This document shows, one piece after another, positions 8,182 through 15,215 of a DNA stretch of 31,460 nt. Within the stretch, counting starts at the first letter, position 1, and every line of letters starts with the position of its first letter. The DNA comes from an uncultured Prevotella sp. (GTDB lineage Bacteria > Bacteroidota > Bacteroidia > Bacteroidales > Bacteroidaceae): NCBI GenBank assembly GCA_937916405.1, contig CALFUF010000067.1:1-31460 (forward strand). Reading direction: 5' to 3'. The notes under the pieces were generated by a model. The model saw nothing but the letters and a program-made list of their open reading frames with translations. It was not told the DNA's origin and made no database searches. Made by a program: the position numbers and the translations under genes.

Positions 8182-8957
8182 CGGCTATTCACAAATTCTG
8201 TATAGGTGACAAATAGTGATTGCTGTTGTTTAAACGCTTTAATAAGGGCATCCAGTCGCTGCTCCATCCCCGTTCCGGTATGGTGTCTGATGATATAGGG
8301 TATCTTCCATTCCGGGTGAGCACCTAAGTCGACAAACTCCCAAGGATGAAAATAGATGACAAACTGACCGTCATGACGTAAGGTCCACAGACAGAGCTTC
8401 CTGTAAAGCCACTGGGGGTAGTGATGACAAGCCAGCCAGAAGACGGGCAGACGGAACCAAGGGGTCACGGAAGCGGGAATCTGTAATACCTCCCCCTGAT
8501 AAAAAGGAGTCCTTGGCTCGTTCAGATGCATGTAACGACCAGGGATGAAAGCCGGGTGTAACGAGGAGTTATACAGATAACCCACCCGTGCGATCTCTTT
8601 TTCGTCGACAGGGAACATGCGGGGCTGACGATAGCCGTAGACCGTGCGACCGGTGACACGCTCCACGATCTCCTTCGACCGTGCGACATCCGTCTCTTTC
8701 GGTTGCCAGTGGTCCACACCGTGACAAGCCACCTCATGACCCTCGTCCATGATACGCTGCATCACCTCAGGAGCATGCTCCGCAAAGTTTCCCGTGCAGA
8801 AGAAGGTCGCTTTGACATGATGACGTCTCAACACGTCAAGGATACGGTTGGTACCTGCGACGGAAACTCGCATACCCTCCTCTAAAGAGATAGCCACCCC
8901 GTGCTCGCGAGGGACATCAAACTCCTCAGTGTCAAAACTCAGTAATATCTTACCCAT
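8178..8957 (-). CDS. Polysaccharide deacetylase (NodB homology domain)
   Basis: A 259-residue protein without signal peptide. SFDTEEFD (residues 7-14) supplies the metal-binding Asp, and ACHGVDH (77-83) gives the two metal-ligand histidines of the NodB motif H-x3-H. YGYRQPRMF near 107-115 is the substrate-groove motif. Enzymes of this family remove N-acetyl groups from GlcNAc-type sugars in envelope polysaccharides. The lack of a signal peptide and the GT2 neighbour suggest action on a cytoplasmic, possibly lipid-linked, intermediate. It overlaps the GT2 start by four bases and lies 46 bp after gtrA. Confidence 0.87.
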   Translation of the reverse strand: MGKILLSFDTEEFDVPREHGVAISLEEGMRVSVAGTNRILDVLRRHHVKATFFCTGNFAEHAPEVMQRIMDEGHEVACHGVDHWQPKETDVARSKEIVERVTGRTVYGYRQPRMFPVDEKEIARVGYLYNSSLHPAFIPGRYMHLNEPRTPFYQGEVLQIPASVTPWFRLPVFWLACHHYPQWLYRKLCLWTLRHDGQFVIYFHPWEFVDLGAHPEWKIPYIIRHHTGTGMEQRLDALIKAFKQQQSLFVTYTEFVNSR

Positions 8958-8974
8958 GCTACTTGTTCTCGTTG

Positions 8975-8982
8975 CAAAATTA
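8975..8982 (-). promoter_or_regulatory. Candidate -7 box upstream of the deacetylase gene
   Basis: TAATTTTG on the minus strand is an exact TAnnTTTG box 17 bp upstream of the ATG at 8957. A -33 TTTG at the usual distance is not present; an ATTG lies about 22 nt upstream. A secondary promoter inside the glycan operon is possible. Confidence 0.45.
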
Positions 8983-9003
8983 CAAAATAATTTCCAAAGT
9001 GTG

Positions 9004-9414
9004 TCAATGTTTTCCCCATTTCACGAAAACATGCCGTAAAATCGTAAACTGCACCAGCATGGCGACCAGCATCACAAGCGGAGGTGCTACCAGGTGGTGG
9101 ACACCCAGGAACAGGAAGATGTTAAACAGGAGGATATGCAGGAAATAGTTCACCCCATGACTTCCTGCAAACCCGATGAAGTTCTTCCACGTAGGATGGG
9201 TGTGGAACGTGAAATAGTTCGTGGCGACAAAGTTATACGCAAAACTCACCAGATAACCTATCGTATAGGCGATATTGACATCCGTCGATAGTTGGAACAA
9301 GAAATACGTACCATAATGGATAGCAGCAGCTATCACACCATTGATACAGAAACGCAGGAACTGTTTCGCTCCGTCTTTCTTCTTCACCTCCTCAATGCGT
9401 GTTGCAAGCCCCAT
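9004..9414 (-). CDS. GtrA-like membrane protein (putative lipid-linked sugar flippase)
   Basis: A 136-residue protein with four hydrophobic segments. RFCINGVIAAAIHYGTYFLF, YTIGYLVSFAYNFVATNYFTF and the C-terminal VAMLVQFTILRHVFVKWGKH match the GtrA family (PF04138). These small proteins are thought to flip undecaprenyl-phosphate-linked sugars made by GtrB-type enzymes, which fits the GT2 gene two positions downstream. I chose the ATG at 9414: a TTG seven codons upstream lies inside the predicted -7 box (9433-9440), so it cannot be the start if that promoter is used. It is the first gene of the glycan cluster. Confidence 0.85.
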   Translation of the reverse strand: MGLATRIEEVKKKDGAKQFLRFCINGVIAAAIHYGTYFLFQLSTDVNIAYTIGYLVSFAYNFVATNYFTFHTHPTWKNFIGFAGSHGVNYFLHILLFNIFLFLGVHHLVAPPLVMLVAMLVQFTILRHVFVKWGKH

Positions 9415-9432
9415 GATTATTCTATTTTGTTG

Positions 9433-9440
9433 CAAAATTA
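9433..9440 (-). promoter_or_regulatory. Candidate -7 box of the glycan operon (upstream of the GtrA gene)
   Basis: TAATTTTG on the minus strand matches TAnnTTTG and lies 18 bp upstream of the ATG at 9414. No TTTG is present 19-21 nt further upstream, so the promoter may be weak or activator-dependent. Confidence 0.45.
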
Positions 9441-9501
9441 CGAAATAATATTGAATTATCCCTCTTTTGGGGTGAAGATATCACACAATCCGAGCATTAC
9501 T

Positions 9502-11502
9502 TTAGAATTTCCATCTGATTTGCACGTCAATGTCCGTCATCGACGAGTGGTTGATGGCTTGGAGGTCACTGCCGATCTTTGAGCGGTCGAAATAGTTGGT
9601 GACTCCTACCTTCCCGATGAGCAGGAGGTGTCTCCCTAACTCTGCACGAGCCATCGCGGCATATCTGATTCCCTTACCGTAAAGCATCAGGGATGAGAAA
9701 CTGTAAAGTAACGCATGCTCATACAGATAGAGACGGCTCTCGTAATTATCTGTGTGGAAATAAGCGAAGCTGGTTGAGAATTGTAATCGTTGCCATGCAT
9801 ATCGCACATATTCTGACACCATAAAACCTTTGTCGTGTGTTTTGTAAGAAACATCGATTCCATCGAGTTGTGTATGTAGGGAGAGTCCGTCGGTGGACTC
9901 ATAGGACAGTCGCAGTCGTGCCTGTTGCTCAATACGATTGAGGAGCATGGTCTTCTCTGCATTGTCTTTCTGTCTGATATGTAGCCGATAGCGTCCCTCC
10001 AGTCTCCATTTGTCGTTGAGTGATGCTTGTGTCAGGAACATCGTGTCGAAGGCATCGCTGGGAAGACTTACTTGATAGCGTTTCCACGGGAAATGAGCAT
10101 AGTCGGCATACCAGTTGACCGTCCATTTGGGTATTGGTTGCCAGATGATTCCAAGATAAGCACCGTGCTCATTCTGTATGTTGGACCCTTCGCTGAAACT
10201 TTTGGATCGCAGTGCTGTGTATCGTTTGTCATAATAACGATGGAGGAGCATGAGTGATAGTGAATGGCATGGTTTGAGACTGATTTGGTGAATGGTCGCC
10301 AACGCACCTTCCTTATTCAGTGCTGTCTCTCCTGAGAAAGAGAGTCTGGAGTTGGTATAGCCGTAGTCCATACTCATATTCGTAAAGTCTTGTCCCTCAG
10401 CGGCATATCGGCGGTATGGGGTGTTCTCTTTTTGTGGCATTAGTCGTCTGTCGAGGTGCGTATAGAGTAGATTCGCATGTGCGTAGAGACTTCCCTTACG
10501 CCATCCGATGCTTCCTCCCAAGTCCGTTTCATGGGTGTTGTTTTTCTTGCTGATTTCAGTCTCCGTGCGGTGGTAGTTGGTATAATAGAGTGTCCGTGCC
10601 GTACTGTCTTTGTTGAGCGTGGCATCCAGGGGACGGTAGGATGCGAATGCTGTGAGTTGCCAATGACGGTGGAGCCGGATGGTTGCTCCGACACCTTGTA
10701 GATAGCCCTCAGTGGATCGGGATGAGTGGGGACGAAGTGTTGCTGTCGAGCGACCTAAAGATTGCAGTGTGGAGCGTTTCCCCAGAAAGAAACCGCCGTT
10801 CATGACCAGTCCCATCCCCTGTTGTACCCGATAGGTTCCTATGCACAGATTGTCGAGACATCCAACGTCCCTTATCTGAAGATAATAGGAATAGTGGTCA
10901 TAGCCCCAGCGATTCTTGTCTTTAAAAAACGGCTCTCCTGCGTCCTTGGCACCCGTGATACCCAGTTTTACCCGTTCGTGATAAGTCGTCTGATACCGGA
11001 ACGTGTGTTGGTATCGTGAGCCTATATATCCGTCACGAAAACCTTTCCGGGTGTATAAGGGAATCTTGCCAGTCATGAGTATTTGGTGGTTCCCATGTAG
11101 AAACACAGAATCAATCCTGAGGCGGTTGTCTTTCCTTTTCGGTTCTCCTACATAGACAAAATGTTTTAGCAGCTTTCTGCACGCTGCGTCCAATGATGTC
11201 ACCATTTGTAATTCCCCGATGGATCGGACGACACCATAGCGGTTGATATACGCTATTAGTTCTTCTACTTGCAGAGCAGTGAGGAAAGGTAGCTGTTCCA
11301 GTTCCTCACGACTTGTCTGATTTAGATTGATGGGGTTTGTCGCCCGTTCGGATAATGCGTCATAAGCATCCTCTAATGAAGCGTTTCCCGTTTCATCAGC
11401 GTCTATCCATTGCCGAAAGGCTTCTTCCCAGTCTCCCGCGTTTTGTGCTGAACAAGTTAGCGAGAAGAATGTAATGACTAGTAATGTTGTAATGAAATGC
11501 AT
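9502..11502 (-). CDS. Helix-hairpin-helix domain protein with outer-membrane beta-barrel
   Basis: A 666-residue exported protein. MHFITTLLVITFFSLTCSAQ is a signal peptide with likely cleavage after SAQ. Residues about 55-105 (NPINLNQTSREELEQLPFL ... YGVVRSIGELQMV) form a ComEA-like helix-hairpin-helix region. The rest is rich in alternating aromatic and polar strands and ends VQIRWKF, with the C-terminal Phe typical of barrel proteins handled by the BAM machinery. Such HhH-plus-barrel proteins are widespread in Bacteroidota. A role in DNA uptake has been guessed from the ComEA similarity but I cannot confirm it. Its promoter almost touches the ATG, so the mRNA may be leaderless. It has no operon partner. 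Confidence 0.78.
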   Translation of the reverse strand: MHFITTLLVITFFSLTCSAQNAGDWEEAFRQWIDADETGNASLEDAYDALSERATNPINLNQTSREELEQLPFLTALQVEELIAYINRYGVVRSIGELQMVTSLDAACRKLLKHFVYVGEPKRKDNRLRIDSVFLHGNHQILMTGKIPLYTRKGFRDGYIGSRYQHTFRYQTTYHERVKLGITGAKDAGEPFFKDKNRWGYDHYSYYLQIRDVGCLDNLCIGTYRVQQGMGLVMNGGFFLGKRSTLQSLGRSTATLRPHSSRSTEGYLQGVGATIRLHRHWQLTAFASYRPLDATLNKDSTARTLYYTNYHRTETEISKKNNTHETDLGGSIGWRKGSLYAHANLLYTHLDRRLMPQKENTPYRRYAAEGQDFTNMSMDYGYTNSRLSFSGETALNKEGALATIHQISLKPCHSLSLMLLHRYYDKRYTALRSKSFSEGSNIQNEHGAYLGIIWQPIPKWTVNWYADYAHFPWKRYQVSLPSDAFDTMFLTQASLNDKWRLEGRYRLHIRQKDNAEKTMLLNRIEQQARLRLSYESTDGLSLHTQLDGIDVSYKTHDKGFMVSEYVRYAWQRLQFSTSFAYFHTDNYESRLYLYEHALLYSFSSLMLYGKGIRYAAMARAELGRHLLLIGKVGVTNYFDRSKIGSDLQAINHSSMTDIDVQIRWKF

Positions 11503-11506
11503 GGTG

Positions 11507-11538
11507 CAAAGTTACAAGGAGTAGGGTGGAAAAACAAA
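11507..11538 (-). promoter_or_regulatory. Bacteroidota-type promoter of the HhH outer-membrane protein gene
   Basis: On the minus strand TTTG (11538-11535) is followed after 20 nt by TAACTTTG (11514-11507). Only four bases separate the -7 box from the ATG at 11502, so the start point should lie at or within the start codon. Confidence 0.7.
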
Positions 11539-11643
11539 TTTTTATGTTCCAAATCGATTAACTTTTGTTTCAGCCATTAAAATTTTTGGTGTTTCAATCG
11601 TCAGTTTTCCCCATTTCTTGCTCTGGCACCCCGAATTGAAAAA

Positions 11644-11738
11644 GATAGGACTTTAGGTCGCTTTCGATAAGGGTTTAGGGGGTAAAAGTCCTATCCTTTA
11701 GGGGGGATAACCTTTATCGGAAGCGACGTAAAGTCCTA
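11644..11738 (-). terminator. Large imperfect inverted repeat downstream of gyrB, likely terminator or palindromic element
   Basis: Arms 11646-11675 and 11709-11738 are complementary over 30 nt with three mismatches, around a 33-nt loop. A second, mutually exclusive perfect 11-bp stem can form between 11644-11654 and 11685-11695, because the arm motif AAAGTCCTA is repeated in the loop. On the minus strand the big stem is followed by TCTTTTTC, so it can act as a gyrB terminator. Its length, and loop copies of the arm, are more like a dispersed palindromic element. The gap 11503-11764 otherwise holds only the promoter of the HhH gene. Confidence 0.6.
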
Positions 11739-11764
11739 AGGAAAGCGATGCAAACCTATAAGGT

Positions 11765-13738
11765 TTATGCGTCAATATTGGCGTAGGTGGCGTTCTGCTC
11801 AATGAACTCACGACGGGGCTCTACGTCATCTCCCATCAGCATGGAGAATATCTCGTCTGCCTGGGCGGCATTCTCGATGGTGACTTGCTTCAACAGACGG
11901 TTCTCGGGGTTCATGGTGGTCTCCCACAGCTGCTCGGGGTTCATCTCACCAAGACCTTTGTAACGCTGGGTGTGCAGTGCTTTGTCATCGTCTCGTCCGT
12001 CGACATAACGGTCGATGAAGTTCTGACGCTGCTGCTCAGTATAGCAGTACTCGGAGAATTTCTTGTACGTACACTTGTAGAGGGGTGGGGTGGCGATATA
12101 GAGGTGTCCACCTTGGATGACCTGAGGCATGAAGCGGTAGAAGAGCGTCATGATGAGGGTGTCGATGTGGGAGCCATCGACATCGGCATCGGTCATGATG
12201 ATGATCTTGTCGTAACGCAGCTTGTCGATATTCGCTTCACGGTCGCCCTCACCGTCAACACCGAAGCGGACGCCGATGGACTGGATGATGTTCATGACGG
12301 ACTCTGCCTCGAAGACACGGTGCCACTGTACTTTCTCCACGTTCAGAATCTTACCACGCAAGGGGAGGATTGCCTGGAAATGGCGGTCACGTCCCTGCTT
12401 GGCGGAACCTCCGGCGGAGTCTCCCTCGACGAGGAATATCTCACAGTCCTTCGGGTCTTTATTCGAGCAGTCAGCGAGCTTACCGGGGAGTCCGCCACCT
12501 GTCATCGGGTTCTTACGCTGTACGCTCTCACGTGCCTTGCGGGCAGCGATACGGGCGGTAGCTGCAAGGACCACCTTGTCGCAGATAAGTTTTGCCTCCT
12601 TGGGATGCTCCTCCAGATAGTTGCTCAAAGCCTCGCCGACAGCCTGCTGGACGGCACCGGTGACCTCGGAGTTGCCGAGCTTCGTCTTAGTCTGTCCCTC
12701 GAACTGTGGCTCTGCCACCTTGATGGAGATGACTGCGGAGAGTCCCTCACGGAAGTCCTCACCGGCAATCTCTATCTTCGCCTTCTCGATCTGCTTGGAG
12801 ATCTGTGGGTCGGCATCGGCATACGCCTTCAGCGTACGGGTGAGTGCCATGCGGAAACCGGTGAGGTGGGTACCTCCCTCGATGGTGTTGATATTATTCA
12901 CATAGGAGTGGATGTTCTCACTATAGTCGGTGTTGTACATCACAGCGACCTCGATGGGCACTCCCTGCTTCTCGGTCTTCAGATAGATGACATCGTCGAA
13001 GAGGTGGGTGCGGTGACGGTCGACATAGCGCACGAACTCCTTCAGTCCCTCCTTGGCATGGAAGACCTCTGGCTGGCGCAGGTTGCCCTCCTCGTCGGGA
13101 CGGAGGTCGGTGAGCGTGATGGTGATGCCTGCGTTGAGGTAGGCGAGCTCACGCATACGACGGGCAATGATGTCGTATTTGTATTCGGTCGTGGTGAAGA
13201 TGGTGCTGTCGGGCCAGAACTGCTGGCGTGTACCTGTCAGGTCAGTGTCGCCCACGATCTTCACGTCGTAGAGGGGCTTTCCCTTCTCGTATTCCTGCTG
13301 GTAGATATGTCCGTTGCGGTATACCTGGGAGAGCATGCGGGTGGAGAGGGCGTTGACACAGCTGACACCCACACCATGCAGACCACCGCTGACCTTATAG
13401 GAACCCTTGTCGAACTTACCACCTGCGTGGAGGACGGTCATGACAACCTCCAACGCAGACTTGTGCATCTTCTCATGCTCGTCAACAGGGATACCACGTC
13501 CGTTGTCTAAAACGGTGATGGAGTTGTCTTCGTTGATAGTGACCTCGATATGGGTACAGTAACCAGCCATCGCCTCGTCGATGGAGTTGTCGACGGTCTC
13601 GTTCACCAAGTGGTGCAAACCCTTCTCACTGATGTCACCAATATACATGGCGGGGCGTTTACGCACAGCCTCTAAGCCCTCGAGTACCTGAATATTACTC
13701 GCGGAATAATTGTTTTCTTTGTTCAGTTCTTCTGCCAT
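11765..13738 (-). CDS. gyrB: DNA gyrase subunit B
   Basis: 657 residues from the ATG at 13738 (MAEELNKENNYSASNIQVLE). An upstream in-frame codon at 13795 would add 19 residues, but the predicted promoter (13765-13796) lies in that stretch, so it is rejected. The GHKL ATPase region shows NETVDNSIDEA, LDNGRGIPVD and GGLHGVGVSCVNALS. The TOPRIM region has EGDSAGGSAKQGRD and DADVDGSHI, binding Mg2+. The C-terminus has QRYKGLGEMNPEQLWETTM, the GyrB form rather than ParE. Together with GyrA it introduces negative supercoils using ATP. Length and motifs are complete. It follows rpsT and has its own promoter. Confidence 0.97.
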   Translation of the reverse strand: MAEELNKENNYSASNIQVLEGLEAVRKRPAMYIGDISEKGLHHLVNETVDNSIDEAMAGYCTHIEVTINEDNSITVLDNGRGIPVDEHEKMHKSALEVVMTVLHAGGKFDKGSYKVSGGLHGVGVSCVNALSTRMLSQVYRNGHIYQQEYEKGKPLYDVKIVGDTDLTGTRQQFWPDSTIFTTTEYKYDIIARRMRELAYLNAGITITLTDLRPDEEGNLRQPEVFHAKEGLKEFVRYVDRHRTHLFDDVIYLKTEKQGVPIEVAVMYNTDYSENIHSYVNNINTIEGGTHLTGFRMALTRTLKAYADADPQISKQIEKAKIEIAGEDFREGLSAVISIKVAEPQFEGQTKTKLGNSEVTGAVQQAVGEALSNYLEEHPKEAKLICDKVVLAATARIAARKARESVQRKNPMTGGGLPGKLADCSNKDPKDCEIFLVEGDSAGGSAKQGRDRHFQAILPLRGKILNVEKVQWHRVFEAESVMNIIQSIGVRFGVDGEGDREANIDKLRYDKIIIMTDADVDGSHIDTLIMTLFYRFMPQVIQGGHLYIATPPLYKCTYKKFSEYCYTEQQRQNFIDRYVDGRDDDKALHTQRYKGLGEMNPEQLWETTMNPENRLLKQVTIENAAQADEIFSMLMGDDVEPRREFIEQNATYANIDA

Positions 13739-13764
13739 TGTTTTATAATAGTACTTAATGGCTA

Positions 13765-13796
13765 CAAAGTTACACAAAAAAAGCCAGATAAACAAA
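13765..13796 (-). promoter_or_regulatory. Bacteroidota-type promoter of gyrB
   Basis: On the minus strand TTTG (13796-13793) and TAACTTTG (13772-13765) are separated by 20 nt. The start point should be near 13758, giving a 20-nt leader. The TTTG element lies across the loop of the rpsT terminator hairpin, so terminator and promoter overlap. Confidence 0.75.
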
Positions 13797-13805
13797 GTTT
13801 ATCTG
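13776..13805 (-). terminator. Intrinsic terminator of rpsT
   Basis: CAGATAAAC (13785-13793) and GTTTATCTG (13797-13805) form a perfect 9-bp stem with a 3-nt loop. On the minus strand it is followed by GG, C and seven T residues (13782-13776). It sits 26 bp after the rpsT stop. Confidence 0.82.
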
Positions 13806-13831
13806 ACCTTTTTATTCTTTTTTTGCTATTA

Positions 13832-14083
13832 TTACAGCTGATTGATGTGTGCAGAGAGACTTGACTTGATATTTGCAGCCTTGTTCTTGTGGATGATGTT
13901 GTTCTTTGCCAACTTATCCAGCATCTTCTGTACACTAGGATAGAGCTTCTCTGCCTCTTCCTTGTTGGTCATGGCACGCAGCTTACGAACGGCGTTACGC
14001 ATGGTCTTGGCATAATAGTGATTATGCTCCTGTCTTACCTTGTCCTGACGAATTCTCTTCAGGGATGACTTGTGATTTGCCAT
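13832..14083 (-). CDS. rpsT: 30S ribosomal protein S20
   Basis: 83 residues, starting MANHKSSLKRIRQDKVRQEH, the conserved S20 beginning, and ending SSLSAHINQL. The protein is highly basic and helical and binds 16S rRNA early in small-subunit assembly. The open frame continues 35 codons upstream but that part is low-complexity leader and not S20, so the ATG at 14083 is used; it follows an A-rich stretch instead of a Shine-Dalgarno site, as usual in Bacteroidota. I find no clear TAnnTTTG box directly upstream, so it may be read from the tRNA-Glu promoter. It has a clear terminator downstream. Confidence 0.96.
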   Translation of the reverse strand: MANHKSSLKRIRQDKVRQEHNHYYAKTMRNAVRKLRAMTNKEEAEKLYPSVQKMLDKLAKNNIIHKNKAANIKSSLSAHINQL

Positions 14084-14154
14084 TTTTTTTCTGTTTTTTT
14101 TAAATGTTAATATAAAGCTTGTGGGTCTTGCGTCTCTTGCGGACTGCCCTGGGC

Positions 14155-14192
14155 GGGTGTTGCCACCCTCCGCCACCGTATCCCCCATACGG
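14155..14192 (-). other. Short hairpins between tRNA-Glu and rpsT
   Basis: GGGTG (14155-14159) pairs with CACCC (14164-14168) and CCGTAT (14176-14181) with ATACGG (14187-14192). They fall between the tRNA-Glu 3' end and the rpsT start and lack T-tracts on the minus strand. They could help processing of a tRNA-rpsT transcript; this is a guess. Confidence 0.3.
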
Positions 14193-14224
14193 GTAGCACT
14201 TGGCTGTGCAGATGACGGATTTAA

Positions 14225-14299
14225 TGGTAGTCCCTAGGAGAGTCGAACTCCTCTTTAGAGAATGAAAATCTCTCGTCCTAACCGATAGACGAAGGGACC
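14225..14299 (-). tRNA. tRNA-Glu (anticodon TTC), 3' CCA encoded
   Basis: The minus strand from 14299 reads GGTCCCTTCGTCTATCGGTT and folds into a full cloverleaf. The acceptor is GGTCCCT paired with AGGGACT (one G-T pair), the anticodon arm AGAGA/TCTCT has loop TTTTCAT with anticodon TTC, and the T arm carries GTTCGACTC. The discriminator base A (14228) is followed by an encoded CCA (14227-14225). It has its own strong promoter and lies upstream of rpsT on the same strand. Confidence 0.95.
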
Positions 14300-14320
14300 A
14301 TCGCCCATTTTTTGCGGGTG

Positions 14321-14351
14321 CAAAGGTACTGCAATTTTTCCGTCTGACAAA
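14321..14351 (-). promoter_or_regulatory. Bacteroidota-type promoter of tRNA-Glu
   Basis: On the minus strand TTTG (14351-14348) and TACCTTTG (14328-14321) are 19 nt apart, an exact match to the consensus. It lies 22 bp upstream of the tRNA 5' end. Confidence 0.75.
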
Positions 14352-14405
14352 ATTTTCTTGCTGAAAAATGCGCTTTTTCCCGATTTTTTATGTAATTTCG
14401 CCCTC

Positions 14406-15194
14406 ATGATCGTCAAGACAGCAGCCATCGTATTACATACGTTGAAGTATGGGGAGCGTAAAATGATCGTGGAGATGTTCACGAGACAACAGGGTAGGCT
14501 CTCCTTCGTGATGACGATGCCCAAGACGGGAAAGGGGTCGTTGAAGAAGCAGTATTTCCAGCCGATGACGTTGTTGGAGATCACTTTCGATATGCGACAG
14601 CGGGTGCAGTTGCAAAAGCTCACTGACGCCCGTCTGTTGGTGCCTTATACCACCCTCCCGTTGTCAGCGGAGAAACTCGCCATCACATTGTTTGTGGCTG
14701 AGTTCCTGTATTATGCCTTGCGTTCTGAGCAGCGTAACGAGCCCCTCTTCGACTATATCGCTGACTCGATGCAGTGGCTGGATGCCGCTACGGAGGGGTA
14801 TGCGAATTTCCATCTGACATTCCTCATGCGTCTGTCGAGGTTCTTGGGGTTCTATCCGAATATGGAGATCCCCTCTAACTCCCCCTGCTTAGGGGGAGAA
14901 CTCACTCCCTCCCCTGAGCAGGGGAGGTTAGGAGGGGTCTCGGGTGTGGTCTTCGACCTCCGCGAGGCTCGTTTCTCCTCCGCTGTCCCTCTGCATCCCG
15001 ATTTCCTACCCCCTGAGGAGTCACAGCTGATTCGCCAGCTGATGCGTATGGACTTCCCCACGATGCATCTGTTCCGACTGTCACGGACGGACCGTCAGCG
15101 TATCATGGAGGTGCTGATGAGGTATTATAAACTACATCTGCCAGACTTTCCAGAGTTGAAAAGCCTGGCAGTGCTCCACCAGCTGTGGAATTAA
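14406..15194 (+). CDS. recO: DNA repair protein RecO with in-frame palindromic insertion
   Basis: 262 residues from the ATG at 14406 (MIVKTAAIVLHTLKYGERKM), the conserved N-terminal OB-fold of RecO; an upstream in-frame start at 14358 precedes the family start and is rejected. RecO loads RecA on SSB-coated DNA with RecR in the RecFOR pathway. Conserved parts include EMFTRQQGRLSFV, LTFLMRLSRFLGFYPN, FDLREARF and PLHPDFL. Between GFYPN and FDLREARF lies about 23 extra residues (PCLGGELTPSPEQGRLGG region) encoded by an inverted-repeat element at 14870-14938. A near-match TAATTTCG ends six bases before the ATG, so the transcript may be almost leaderless. It converges on ftsZ across a 21-bp AT-rich gap. 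Confidence 0.93.
   Translation: MIVKTAAIVLHTLKYGERKMIVEMFTRQQGRLSFVMTMPKTGKGSLKKQYFQPMTLLEITFDMRQRVQLQKLTDARLLVPYTTLPLSAEKLAITLFVAEFLYYALRSEQRNEPLFDYIADSMQWLDAATEGYANFHLTFLMRLSRFLGFYPNMEIPSNSPCLGGELTPSPEQGRLGGVSGVVFDLREARFSSAVPLHPDFLPPEESQLIRQLMRMDFPTMHLFRLSRTDRQRIMEVLMRYYKLHLPDFPELKSLAVLHQLWN
14870..14938 (+). repeat. Palindromic repeat element inserted in frame in recO
   Basis: Arms 14870-14898 and 14909-14937 are imperfect reverse complements (a few mismatches and short indels). Each arm contains its own hairpin: CCCCCT/AGGGGG at 14881-14896 and CCCCTG/CAGGGG at 14911-14924. The unit is about 69 bp, a whole number of codons, and adds a Pro/Gly-rich stretch before FDLREARF. C- and G-rich composition differs from the flanking recO sequence. 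Confidence 0.75.
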
Positions 15195-15215
15195 ATATTT
15201 AAATTTAATGTTTTC

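Noticed and set aside
11885..13510. Long plus-strand open frame of 541 codons opposite gyrB
   Set aside because: It is the antisense shadow of a complete, strongly conserved gyrB; the peptide is Leu/Val/Asp-rich with no family resemblance.
14084..14188. N-terminal extension of S20 by 35 residues
   Set aside because: S20 starts at MANHK across bacteria. The extension is leader sequence with hairpins.
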